Shown here: positions 47,181 to 55,638 of the stretch, piece by piece | Layout: each line of letters opens with the position of its first letter | Position numbering within the stretch: position 1 is the first letter of the stretch | DNA from: JAJCZZ01 sp964569085 | GTDB taxonomy: Bacteria; Gemmatimonadota; Gemmatimonadetes; Longimicrobiales; Gaopeijiaceae | DNA length: 64,000 bases | Assembly (NCBI GenBank): GCA_964569085.1 | Contig: CAZMTA010000001.1 | Coordinates: 1 to 64,000 of the forward strand | Direction: 5' to 3' | The notes under the pieces: generated by a model | What the model saw: only the letters and a program-made list of their open reading frames with translations | What the model was told of the DNA's origin: nothing | Database searches by the model: none | Translations under genes and position numbers: made by a program

Positions 47181-48601
47181 GCGACTTCGTCTGGACCGAC
47201 GCCGCCGTGCGCGACGCCCTCGGGCTCCGCACCGACCTGGCCGAGGCCGGGGTGCGCTTCACGGGGATCTCGACGGACTCCCGCTCGGTGGCCGAGGGCG
47301 ACCTCTACGTGGCCCTGGTGGGCGAGCGCTTCGACGGCCACGACTTCGTGGCCGAGGCGCTGGCCCGGGGCGCCGGCGGCGCCGTGGTCTCCCGTCCGGT
47401 GGCCGGCGAGGGCGAGGCCCGTCTCTACCCGGTGCCCGACACCCTCGAGGCCCTGGGCGCCCTGGCCGCCCACCGCCGGCGCTCCATGCCGGTCCCGGTG
47501 GTGGCCATCACCGGGTCCTCCGGGAAGACCACCACCAAGGACCTCCTGGTGGGCGTGCTCTCCCAGCGCTACCGGGTGCACGCCACCCCGGCCAACCTCA
47601 ACAACCGCATCGGGCTCCCCCGGACGCTCCTGGACACGCCCGGCGACGCCCAGGCCGTGGTGCTGGAGGCCGGCACCAACGAGCCCGGCGAGATCGACGC
47701 CCTGGCCGCCGTGGCGCGCCCGGACGTGGCGGTGCTGATCACGGTGAGCGAGAGCCACCTGGAGAAGCTCGGCAGCGTCGAGGGCGTGCTGGAGGAGAAG
47801 CTGGACCTCCTCCGGGGACGGGCGCCGGAGGGCCGCTGCGTCGTGGGCGACGAGCCCGACTTCATGGTGGACGCGGCCCGGGAGATCTGCCCCCACCTCC
47901 GGGTGGCGGGGTGGAGCGAGCGCGCGGACGAGGACCTCCGCCCCGACGAGGCCGAGGCCGACGCCGACGGGGCGTGGCGCTTCCGGTGGCGCGGGCACGA
48001 GGTGCGCCTGGCCATCCCCGGTCGCCACGTGGTGACCGACGCCCTCCTGGCCCTGGCCGTCGGGGACCTCCTCGAGGTGGATCCGGAGGCCGCCGCCCGG
48101 GGGCTCTCCTCCGTGCGGCCCCGCGGCCTCCGGGGCGAGCGGCGCCGGATCGGGGACCTGGAGGTCCTGGTGGACTGCTACAACGCCAACCCCCAGAGCG
48201 CCCGGGCCTCGCTGGACCTCCTGGAGTCGCTGGACACCGAGCGCCGCGTGGCCGTCCTGGGCACCATGCTCGAGCTCGGCGACGCCTCGGAGGAGCTGCA
48301 CCGGGGCGTCCTCGAGCACGCCCTCTCCCGCGACGTGGCGCTCGTCGTGGCCACCGGCGCCTTCGCCGAGGCCGCCGGGGCCGTGGACGCCGGGGACGGG
48401 CCCGAGCTCCTCACCGCCCCGGACTGGCGGGAGGCGTGGCCTCAGCTCCGGAGCCGCCTCCGGGGGGACGAGACCCTCCTTCTGAAGGCCTCCCGCGGCG
48501 TGGCGATGGAGGGCCTGCTCGAGCTGCTCGAGGAGGCCTGGGGCGAGACCCGGTCGGATCCGGCCGGCGACGAATCCTCCGACGGCGGGAGCGCCGGCTG
48601 A
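47177..48601 (+). CDS. murF: UDP-N-acetylmuramoyl-tripeptide--D-alanyl-D-alanine ligase MurF
   Basis: Adds D-Ala-D-Ala to the muropeptide precursor. 474 aa, GTG start in the murE stop. N-terminal uridine-binding domain (FTGISTDSRSVAEGDLYVAL), P-loop GSSGKTTT at 113-120, then ATPANLNNRIGLPRTLL, LEAGTNEPGEID and ITVSESHLEKLGS. The C-terminal domain has LVDCYNANPQSARASLD and VLGTMLELGDASEELH. All these are diagnostic. Its stop shares a base with the mraY start (TGATG). Confidence 0.97.
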   Translation: MSDFVWTDAAVRDALGLRTDLAEAGVRFTGISTDSRSVAEGDLYVALVGERFDGHDFVAEALARGAGGAVVSRPVAGEGEARLYPVPDTLEALGALAAHRRRSMPVPVVAITGSSGKTTTKDLLVGVLSQRYRVHATPANLNNRIGLPRTLLDTPGDAQAVVLEAGTNEPGEIDALAAVARPDVAVLITVSESHLEKLGSVEGVLEEKLDLLRGRAPEGRCVVGDEPDFMVDAAREICPHLRVAGWSERADEDLRPDEAEADADGAWRFRWRGHEVRLAIPGRHVVTDALLALAVGDLLEVDPEAAARGLSSVRPRGLRGERRRIGDLEVLVDCYNANPQSARASLDLLESLDTERRVAVLGTMLELGDASEELHRGVLEHALSRDVALVVATGAFAEAAGAVDAGDGPELLTAPDWREAWPQLRSRLRGDETLLLKASRGVAMEGLLELLEEAWGETRSDPAGDESSDGGSAG

Positions 48602-49710
48602 TGTTCTACCACCTGTTTCCGCAGCTCGCCGAGTACCACATCGTCTTCAACGTCTTCCGGTACATCACCTTCCGGACGGCGGGGGCGGTGGTGACGGCGC
48701 TCCTGGTGGCCTTCGTCATCGGGCCCCGGATGATCGACTGGCTCACCCACCTCAAGGTGGGCGAGGTCGTGCGGGAGGAGGGCGACGGCCCGGACCACGC
48801 CCACAAGGCCGGCACGCCGACCATGGGCGGCGTCATCATCATCCTGGCCGCGGCCCTCTCCACCTTCCTCTGGGCCGACCTCACCAACCGGTACACCCTC
48901 GTGGCCCTCGCCGCCCTCCTCTGGATGGGCGCCCTCGGGTTCTGGGACGACTGGCTGAAGGTGATCCAGAAGCGGAAGGAAGGGCTCGTGGCCCGCTACA
49001 AGATGGCGGGGCAGTGGAGCTTCGCCCTCGGCCTCGGCGTGGTCCTGCTCCTCTGGCCCATGTCCGACCTCCCCACGACCCAGACCAGCCTCCCCTTCTT
49101 CAGCGACTGGTCCGCGGTCTTCTGGCCGCCGGCCTTCGTGGTCTTCGTGGGCCTGGTGATCTCCGGGACCTCCAACGCGGTGAACCTCACCGACGGCCTG
49201 GACGGCCTGGCGGCCGGCCTCATGGCCATCGCCGCCGCGACCTTCGGCGTCCTGGCCTACGTCACGGGGCGGTTCGACACCTCGGCCTACCTCGGCCTCT
49301 TCTACCTCCCGGGCTCGGGGGAGCTGGCCATCTTCTGCCTCGCCCTGGCCGGCGGGGCCATGGGCTTCCTCTGGTACAACGCCCACCCCGCCCAGGTCTT
49401 CATGGGGGACACCGGGTCGCTGGCCGTGGGGGGAGCGCTGGGGGTGGTGGCCATCCTCCTCAAGCTGGAGTTCCTCCTGGCCATCATCGGCGGGGTCTTC
49501 GTCCTGGAGGCCTTCAGCGTGATGGCCCAGGTGGTCTGGTTCAAGGCCACGAAGCGCCGCTTCGGGGAGGGCCGCCGGATCTTCAGGATGACCCCCATCC
49601 ACCACCACTTCGAAGAGCTCGGATGGCACGAGACGAAGGTGGTGACCCGGTTCTGGATCCTGGGAATCCTGTGCGCGATGGTCGCCATCAGCACCCTGAA
49701 GATCCGGTGA
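48601..49710 (+). CDS. mraY: Phospho-N-acetylmuramoyl-pentapeptide transferase MraY
   Basis: Integral membrane enzyme that makes lipid I from UDP-MurNAc-pentapeptide and undecaprenyl phosphate. 369 aa with about ten hydrophobic helices. Signature loops: AGTPTMGGVIII, LGFWDDWLKV (Asp pair), SNAVNLTDGLDGLAAG, VFMGDTGSLAVGG and MTPIHHHFEELGWHETKVV. Start ATG overlaps the murF stop. murD follows after 10 bp. Confidence 0.97.
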   Translation: MFYHLFPQLAEYHIVFNVFRYITFRTAGAVVTALLVAFVIGPRMIDWLTHLKVGEVVREEGDGPDHAHKAGTPTMGGVIIILAAALSTFLWADLTNRYTLVALAALLWMGALGFWDDWLKVIQKRKEGLVARYKMAGQWSFALGLGVVLLLWPMSDLPTTQTSLPFFSDWSAVFWPPAFVVFVGLVISGTSNAVNLTDGLDGLAAGLMAIAAATFGVLAYVTGRFDTSAYLGLFYLPGSGELAIFCLALAGGAMGFLWYNAHPAQVFMGDTGSLAVGGALGVVAILLKLEFLLAIIGGVFVLEAFSVMAQVVWFKATKRRFGEGRRIFRMTPIHHHFEELGWHETKVVTRFWILGILCAMVAISTLKIR

Positions 49711-49720
49711 GCGGGGCCGA

Positions 49721-51163
49721 ATGCACACGGAGCGGAGCGGACGTGGGACGCTGGACGGAGCACGAGTCGCAGTCATCGGCCTGGGGGCGAGCGGACGAGC
49801 CGCAGCCCGACTGGCCCTCGAGAAAGGAGCGCAGGTCTATGCGTCGGACGAGAGAGACGAGCCTCCGGCTTCAGCTGGTGGAACCGATTTCGGAGCCCTG
49901 GCGGGCGCCGAGGTGGAATGGGGAGGACACGACCTCGAGCGAGTGGCCGCGGCCGACCTCGTCGTGGCCAGCCCGGGAATCCCGCCGGACGCTCCGGTGC
50001 TCCGGGCGCTCCGGAGTCGTGGTGTTCGGTGGATCACCGAGCCTGAGCTCGCCGTTCGCTTCTACCGCGGTCAACTGATCGCCATCACCGGAACCAACGG
50101 GAAGACGACCACCACCGTGCTGACGACCCATCTCCTCGACGAAGCGGGCATCTCCGCGGCCGCCGGCGGCAACGTCGGCGCCGGGCTCGCCCCGACCGCC
50201 TCGGATCTGGCTCTCCTGGAGCCGGCTCCGTCGTGGTACGTCCTGGAGCTGTCCTCCTTCCAGCTCGGCGGCATCGACACCCTGGCCCCCGACATCGGCG
50301 TGCTCCTGAACCTCTCCCCGGACCACCTGGACTACTACGGCGGCTCCGTGGAGGCGTACTACGCCGACAAGGCCCGGCTCTTCGAGAACGGCGCCCCCTC
50401 CTCCCGCTGGGTCCTGCCCATGGGCGAGGACGAGGTGGACGACTTGGCCGCCGACGCCCCGGGCACCCGCTTCCGCTTCTCCGCCGAGGACGGGGCCGGG
50501 GACGCCGCCCCCGCTCCCGGCGGGGAGGGGGAGGCCCCCGGCGCCCCCCACGCCTTCGTGCGCGACGGAGCGCTGACCCTCCGGGTGGACGGCGTCGAGG
50601 AGACGCTCCTCCCCGCGGAGGATCTCCCTCTCCTGGGCCGCCACAACCGGGCCAACGCCCTGGCCGCGGCCCTGGTGGCCCGCCTGGCCGGCGCGGACGC
50701 CGCGTCCCTCGGTCGGGGCCTGGCCACGGCCCGCGCCCTCCCCCATCGGCTGGCCGCCGTGGGCGAGGCCGACGGCGTGCTCTGGGTCAACGACTCCAAG
50801 GCCACCAACGTGGCCGCCACGCTCGGGGCGCTCCGGAGCCTCGACCGCCCGGTGGTCCTCCTGGCCGGCGGCAAGGACAAGGGCGAGGACTTCCGGCCGC
50901 TCCGGGCGGCGCTGGGCGGGGTCCGCTCCGTGCTGGCGTACGGCGCCGCCGGCGGCCGCCTGGCCGACGAGCTGGAGGGCGCCGACGCGCCGGTCCGACG
51001 CATGGGCTCGGACCTGGCGGCCGTGGTGGAAGCCGCCGCCGCCGAGGCCCGCTCCGGGGACATCGTCCTCCTCTCCCCGGCGTGCTCCTCCTTCGACATG
51101 TTCGACGACTACCGGCACCGCGGGGAGGCCTTCGAGGCCCTCGCCCGGGAGCGGCTCGCATGA
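49721..51163 (+). CDS. murD: UDP-N-acetylmuramoylalanine--D-glutamate ligase MurD
   Basis: Adds D-glutamate to UDP-MurNAc-L-Ala. 480 aa, ATG start. N-terminal Rossmann motif VAVIGLGASGRAAA, P-loop GTNGKTTTT (124-132), LELSSFQL, LLNLSPDHLDYYG, WVNDSKATNVAATLGAL and LSPACSSFDMFDDYRHRGEAF are all typical. The codon usage of the first 145 codons or so (49730 to about 50160) is unlike the rest: many A- or T-ending codons such as GCA, CGA, GGA, GCT and GGT. After that the extreme G/C third-position bias returns. The protein itself looks intact. It overlaps ftsW by 4 bp. Confidence 0.97.
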   Translation: MHTERSGRGTLDGARVAVIGLGASGRAAARLALEKGAQVYASDERDEPPASAGGTDFGALAGAEVEWGGHDLERVAAADLVVASPGIPPDAPVLRALRSRGVRWITEPELAVRFYRGQLIAITGTNGKTTTTVLTTHLLDEAGISAAAGGNVGAGLAPTASDLALLEPAPSWYVLELSSFQLGGIDTLAPDIGVLLNLSPDHLDYYGGSVEAYYADKARLFENGAPSSRWVLPMGEDEVDDLAADAPGTRFRFSAEDGAGDAAPAPGGEGEAPGAPHAFVRDGALTLRVDGVEETLLPAEDLPLLGRHNRANALAAALVARLAGADAASLGRGLATARALPHRLAAVGEADGVLWVNDSKATNVAATLGALRSLDRPVVLLAGGKDKGEDFRPLRAALGGVRSVLAYGAAGGRLADELEGADAPVRRMGSDLAAVVEAAAAEARSGDIVLLSPACSSFDMFDDYRHRGEAFEALARERLA

Positions 51164-52350
51164 CCCCGCCGGTGGACGTGGCCCCCTCGGGGGTCCGGAA
51201 CCTGCCCGACTCGGGGCTGGGGCGGGGATGGGAGCCGGCCGCGCTCCTCCTCCTCACCCTCCTCCTCCTGGCCTTCGGGCTGGTCACGCTCTACAGCGCC
51301 TCCTCGGTCCTGGCCCTCCGCCAGAACCTGCCGGACACGTACTTCGTGCTCCGACAGGCCGCCGGGGCGCTGGCCGGGCTGGTCGTCCTGGGCGTGTGCG
51401 CCGCGGTGCCCCACCGGCTCTGGAAGGCCGTCGCCTGGCCCCTCCTGTGGGCCTCGGTGGCGCTCCTCGTCCTCCTGATCCTGCCCGGGACCGAGTCCAT
51501 CGCGCCGGAGATCAAGGGGGCCCGACGGTGGCTGCGCGTGGGCGGCGTGACGATCCAGCCCTCCGAGTTCGCCAAGATCGCCATCGTGGTGTGGACGGCC
51601 CAGCTGGCGGTCCGGAAGCAGGCGGAGTTCCGCTCCCTCACCCGGGGGCTGGGCCCCTTCTTCCTGGTCTGGGCGGCCCTCCTCCTGCCCATCGCCATGG
51701 AGCCCGACCTCTCCACGGCCGTCCTCGTCCTCCTCCTGGGCGTCCTGGTGGTCTTCGCCGCCGGAGCCCGGATCGGCCACTTCGTCTTCCTGGGCCTCCT
51801 GGTGGTGCCGCTCCTCCGCAACCAGCTCGCCGTGGGCTTCCGCGCCGACCGGGTGGAGGCGTTCCTGAACCCGGCCGCGGATCCCGCGGGCGCGGGCTTC
51901 CAGGTGCGCCAGTCGCTGGTGGCCCTGGGCTCCGGGGGCGTGACGGGGGTGGGCTTCGGCGAGGGCCGGCAGAAGTTCGGCTTCCTCCCCGAGCCCCACA
52001 ACGACTTCATCTTCGCCATGGTGGGCGAGGAGTGGGGCCTGCTGGGCGTCGTGTTCCTGGTGGCCCTCTACCTGGCCATCATCCTGGTGGGCTTCCGCAT
52101 CGCCGGGCGGGCCTCGGACCTCTTCGGGGAGCTGCTGGCCATCGGCTTCACGAGCCTCGTGGCCCTCCAGGCCGTGCTCCACATGTGCGTGGGCCTCGGC
52201 CTCGTGCCTCCCACCGGGCTGGCGCTGCCGCTGGTCTCGTACGGACGCTCGAACCTCCTCGTGACGCTGGCGGCGCTGGGCATCCTCATCTCCGTGGCCC
52301 GGGCCGCCCCGGGCGGGGCCTCCGGGCCCGGGAGGACGGCCCGTGCATGA
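51160..52350 (+). CDS. ftsW: Septal peptidoglycan glycosyltransferase FtsW (SEDS family)
   Basis: Polymerises lipid II at the septum together with FtsI. 396 aa, about ten transmembrane helices, ATG start in the murD stop. SEDS motifs are present: VTLYSASS near helix 1, IKGARRWLRVGGVTIQPSEFAKIA, MEPDLSTAVLVLLLG with the catalytic Asp, LPEPHNDFIFAMVGEEWGLLG, and PTGLALPLVSYGRSNLL. In the last motif the usual second glycine (YGGSS) is replaced by Arg, followed by Ser-Asn. murG starts 8 bp before the stop. Confidence 0.95.
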   Translation: MTPPVDVAPSGVRNLPDSGLGRGWEPAALLLLTLLLLAFGLVTLYSASSVLALRQNLPDTYFVLRQAAGALAGLVVLGVCAAVPHRLWKAVAWPLLWASVALLVLLILPGTESIAPEIKGARRWLRVGGVTIQPSEFAKIAIVVWTAQLAVRKQAEFRSLTRGLGPFFLVWAALLLPIAMEPDLSTAVLVLLLGVLVVFAAGARIGHFVFLGLLVVPLLRNQLAVGFRADRVEAFLNPAADPAGAGFQVRQSLVALGSGGVTGVGFGEGRQKFGFLPEPHNDFIFAMVGEEWGLLGVVFLVALYLAIILVGFRIAGRASDLFGELLAIGFTSLVALQAVLHMCVGLGLVPPTGLALPLVSYGRSNLLVTLAALGILISVARAAPGGASGPGRTARA

Positions 52351-53491
52351 GGAGCGTGTGGTCGTGGTCTTCTCCGGGGGCGGGACCGGCGGGCACCTCT
52401 ACCCGGCCCTCGCCCTGGCCGACGCGGTGCGGGAGCTCCGCCCCGACGTGGACGCCGTCTTCGTGGGCGCCGAGCGGGGCATCGAGTCCCGGGTCCTCCC
52501 GGAGCGGGGCGAGGACCACGTGCTCCTTCCGGTCCAGGGCGTCCACCGCGGCGAGCTCCTCTCGAACTGGACGGTCCTTCCGGCCCTGGCCCGCTCCCTG
52601 TGGAGCGTCTATCGGCTCTTCCGGGCCCGTCACCCCAAGGCGGTCGTCGTGACGGGCGGCTATGCCGGGGGACCGGCCGGGATCGCCGCGGGCGCCTTCC
52701 GCGTCCCGCTCCTCCTCCAGGAGCAGAACGCCGTGCCCGGCGTGACCATCAAGGTCCTGGCCCGGTGGGCCACCCGCGTCCACGTGGCCTTCCCGGAGGC
52801 CGCCGACCACCTCCCGGAGAAGGCCCGGGAGCGCGTCCGGGAGACCGGCAACCCCATCCGGCCCGCCGAGACGCTCGCCCGGGGCGAGGCCTGCGCGCGC
52901 TTCGGGATCCCCGAGGAGGCCACGGTCCTCCTGGTCGTGGGTGGGAGCCAGGGCTCCCGTGCCCTCAACCGCGCCCTCCTGGACGCGGTGACGGAGGTCC
53001 AGGCCGGCGGGCGCCGGGAGGTCGAGAACCTCCACGTCCTCTGGTCCACCGGCCCCGCCCACCTCGACGACGTGCGGGAAGGGCTGGCCGAGGCCGGAGA
53101 CCCGGAGTGGGTCCACGCCCTGGGCTACATCGACGACATGCCGGCGGCGCTGGCCACCGCCGACGTGGCGCTGAGCCGGGCCGGCGCCATGGGGACCGCG
53201 GAGCTCCTGAACCAGGGGCTTCCCGCCATCCTCGTGCCCCTGCCCACGGCCGCCGCGGACCACCAGACCAAGAACGCACGGGCGCTGGAGCAGGGCGGGG
53301 CGGCGGTGATGCTGGAGGAGGACCACCTGGACGCGGGGACGCTGTGGGGCCGGGTGGGCGAGCTGGTGCGGGACGACGAGCTCCGGCGGGAGATGGCGGA
53401 GGCGGCCCGGGAGCGGAGCCGTCCCGAGGCCACCCGGCGCATCGCCGAGGACATCGTGACGCTCCTCCCGCCCGCCGTGGGGGCCGCATGA
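52343..53491 (+). CDS. murG: Lipid II-forming N-acetylglucosaminyltransferase MurG
   Basis: Peripheral membrane GT28 enzyme that adds GlcNAc to lipid I. 382 aa, GTG start (a nearby ATG at 52347 is out of frame). N-terminal glycine-rich loop FSGGGTGGHLYPALALA, VVTGGYAGGPAGIAA, LLLQEQNAVPGVT, and ETGNPIRP. The C-terminal UDP-GlcNAc site has VVGGSQGSRALN, GYIDDMPAALATADVALSRAGAMGTAELL and PLPTAAADHQTKNARAL. It overlaps murC by 4 bp. Confidence 0.97.
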   Translation: MHEERVVVVFSGGGTGGHLYPALALADAVRELRPDVDAVFVGAERGIESRVLPERGEDHVLLPVQGVHRGELLSNWTVLPALARSLWSVYRLFRARHPKAVVVTGGYAGGPAGIAAGAFRVPLLLQEQNAVPGVTIKVLARWATRVHVAFPEAADHLPEKARERVRETGNPIRPAETLARGEACARFGIPEEATVLLVVGGSQGSRALNRALLDAVTEVQAGGRREVENLHVLWSTGPAHLDDVREGLAEAGDPEWVHALGYIDDMPAALATADVALSRAGAMGTAELLNQGLPAILVPLPTAAADHQTKNARALEQGGAAVMLEEDHLDAGTLWGRVGELVRDDELRREMAEAARERSRPEATRRIAEDIVTLLPPAVGAA

Positions 53492-54900
53492 CCGGGGTCG
53501 ACGTGGATCTGCGCGAGCTGGCCGGGAGCGGTCCGGTGCACTTCGCCGGGGTGGGCGGGGCCGGCATGTACGCCCTCGCCGAGCTCCTCCTGCGCAGCGG
53601 GTGTCCGGTGAGCGGGTGCGACGTCCGGGACGGACGGAACGTCCGCGAGCTCCGGGAGCTGGGCGCCCGGGTGTCCGTGGGCCACGACGCGAGCCACCTG
53701 GACGACGCCGTGGCGCTGGTGATCACCTCGGCGCTCCCCGCCGACCATCCCGAGCTCCTGGCGGCCCACGAGCGGGGGATTCCGGTGCTCAAGCGAGCCC
53801 AGGCCCTGGGCGCCTGGGTGAACCCCGGGCGGGTGGTGGCGGTGGCCGGCACCCACGGGAAGACCACCACCACCGCGCTGGCCACGGAGATCCTGGCCCG
53901 GGCCGGCCTCGACCCCACCGGGTTGGTGGGGGGACGGGTGGCGGCGTGGTCCGGGAACCTCCGCTACGGCGGCTCCGACCTGTACGTGGTGGAGGCCGAC
54001 GAGTACGACCGGTCCTTCCACACCCTCGAGCCCGACGTGGCCGTGGTCACGAACCTCGAGGCGGACCACCTGGACATCTACGGGGACCTGGACGGGGTGG
54101 AGACCGGGTTCCGGCGCTTCCTGGACGGCGTGCGGCCCGACGGGCGGGTCGTGGTGTGCGCCGACGACCCCGGCGCGTCCCGCCTCCTGGCCGGCGTCCC
54201 CGGCGAGGCCTACAGCTACGGGACGTCCGCGGGGAGCATGCTGCGGGCGGTGGACGTCGAGCACCACGTGGGCGGCGTCCGCTGCACCCTGGTGGAGGAG
54301 GGGGAGGAGCGGGGTCGCCTGGAGCTGGGGCTCGGCGGGCTGCACAACCTCCGGAACGCCCTGGGCGCCGCGGCGGCCGCGCGCTGGCTGGGCAGCTCGT
54401 GGGACGCCATCCGCGCCGCCTGCGCGGACTTCTCCGGGGTCGGTCGCCGCTTCCAGCTCCTGGGCGCCGCGGACGACGTGGTGGTCGTGGACGACTACGC
54501 CCACCACCCGACGGAGATCGCCGCGACCCTCCAGGCGGCCCGGGCCGCCTATCCGGAGCGTCGCCTGGTGGTGGCCTTCCAGCCCCACCTGTACTCCCGC
54601 ACGAGGGACTTCGCCGAGGAGTTCGGCGAGGCGCTGGGGTCGGCGGACCTCCTCTGGGTCACCGACGTCTTCCCGGCCCGGGAGGCGCCCATCCCCGGCG
54701 TGACCGGAGAGCTGGTGGCCGACGCGGCCCGGAGCTCCGGGCGCGCCGACGTGCGCTACCGGGAGGCGCTGGAGGGGCTGGCCGACGCCATGGCGGGCGA
54801 GGTACGTGCGGGCGACGTGGTGTTCACCCTGGGCGCCGGCTCGGTGGAGACGGTGGGCCCCGAGCTCCTCGAGCGCCTGGAGGAGCGGACCCATGCGTAG
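53488..54900 (+). CDS. murC: UDP-N-acetylmuramate--L-alanine ligase MurC
   Basis: First amino-acid ligase of the stem peptide. 470 aa, ATG start in the murG stop. Rossmann GVGGAGMYALAELLL, P-loop GTHGKTTTT (121-129), VVEADEYDRSFHTLEP, VTNLEADHLDIYGD, GVGRRFQLLG and VVDDYAHHPTEIAATLQAA are diagnostic. In many dcw clusters murB and ddl come next; here ftsQ follows at once with an 8-bp overlap, so murB must be elsewhere in the genome. Confidence 0.97.
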   Translation: MTGVDVDLRELAGSGPVHFAGVGGAGMYALAELLLRSGCPVSGCDVRDGRNVRELRELGARVSVGHDASHLDDAVALVITSALPADHPELLAAHERGIPVLKRAQALGAWVNPGRVVAVAGTHGKTTTTALATEILARAGLDPTGLVGGRVAAWSGNLRYGGSDLYVVEADEYDRSFHTLEPDVAVVTNLEADHLDIYGDLDGVETGFRRFLDGVRPDGRVVVCADDPGASRLLAGVPGEAYSYGTSAGSMLRAVDVEHHVGGVRCTLVEEGEERGRLELGLGGLHNLRNALGAAAAARWLGSSWDAIRAACADFSGVGRRFQLLGAADDVVVVDDYAHHPTEIAATLQAARAAYPERRLVVAFQPHLYSRTRDFAEEFGEALGSADLLWVTDVFPAREAPIPGVTGELVADAARSSGRADVRYREALEGLADAMAGEVRAGDVVFTLGAGSVETVGPELLERLEERTHA

Positions 54901-55624
54901 GGAGCTCCGGATCCTCCTGGCGACGCTCCTCCTGGCCCTGGCCTGGGCCTACGGCGGGCGGGTCCCCGAGGCGCTGGCCTCCATGGAGGCCTTCCGGGTC
55001 CAGGACGTGGAGGTGAGCGGGCTCCGGCACCTCACCCGGGGGCAGGTCCTCGAGGCCATGGACGTGACCACCGAGACCAGCATCTGGGAGAGCCGGGACC
55101 GCTGGATCGCGGGGCTGCGGGCCCACCCCCTGGTCAAGGACGTCCACGTCCGCCGGCGCATGCCCGCGACCCTGGTGGTGCGGGTGGTGGAGCGCTGGCC
55201 GGTGGCGCTGGTGCCCACCCCGACGCTGGAGCCGGTGGACGCCGAGGGCGTGCGCCTGGCCCTGGACCCCGCCGAGCTCCGCCTCGACCTCCCGGTGGTG
55301 GCTCCCCGGGAGCCCGTGGCGCCCGGCTCCCGGCTGGTTCCGGCTTCGACCCGGGACCTCCTCTCGAGCGTGGGGCGGCTCATGGAGGCGGACACGGCGT
55401 TCGCCCAGATGGTGTCCACGGTGGAATGGCGGGGCCCGGCCACGCTGGTGGCCCGGTGGAGCGAGCCCGCGGTGGACTTCCTCCTGCGGCCCGACACGTC
55501 GCCGGAGCGGATCCGGGACGGCCTGACGGTTCTGGCCGACGCGGCGGGGCGGGGACGGATGCCCCGGGAGATCGACCTCAGGTACGCGGACCAGGTGGTG
55601 GTCCGTCGCACGGACCACAGGTAA
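54893..55624 (+). CDS. ftsQ: Cell-division protein FtsQ/DivIB
   Basis: Bitopic scaffold of the divisome. 243 aa, ATG start overlapping murC. A transmembrane helix near the N-terminus (about 5-22, LRILLATLLLALAWAYGG) is followed by a POTRA domain (about 34-105, FRVQDVEVSGLRHLTRGQVLEAM, then HPLVKDVHVRRRMPATLVVRVVERWPVA) and an FtsQ beta domain. The cytosolic tail is very short, as in some Gram-negatives. It precedes ftsA by 14 bp. Confidence 0.93.
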   Translation: MRRELRILLATLLLALAWAYGGRVPEALASMEAFRVQDVEVSGLRHLTRGQVLEAMDVTTETSIWESRDRWIAGLRAHPLVKDVHVRRRMPATLVVRVVERWPVALVPTPTLEPVDAEGVRLALDPAELRLDLPVVAPREPVAPGSRLVPASTRDLLSSVGRLMEADTAFAQMVSTVEWRGPATLVARWSEPAVDFLLRPDTSPERIRDGLTVLADAAGRGRMPREIDLRYADQVVVRRTDHR

Positions 55625-55638
55625 AGGACGGTACGGAG

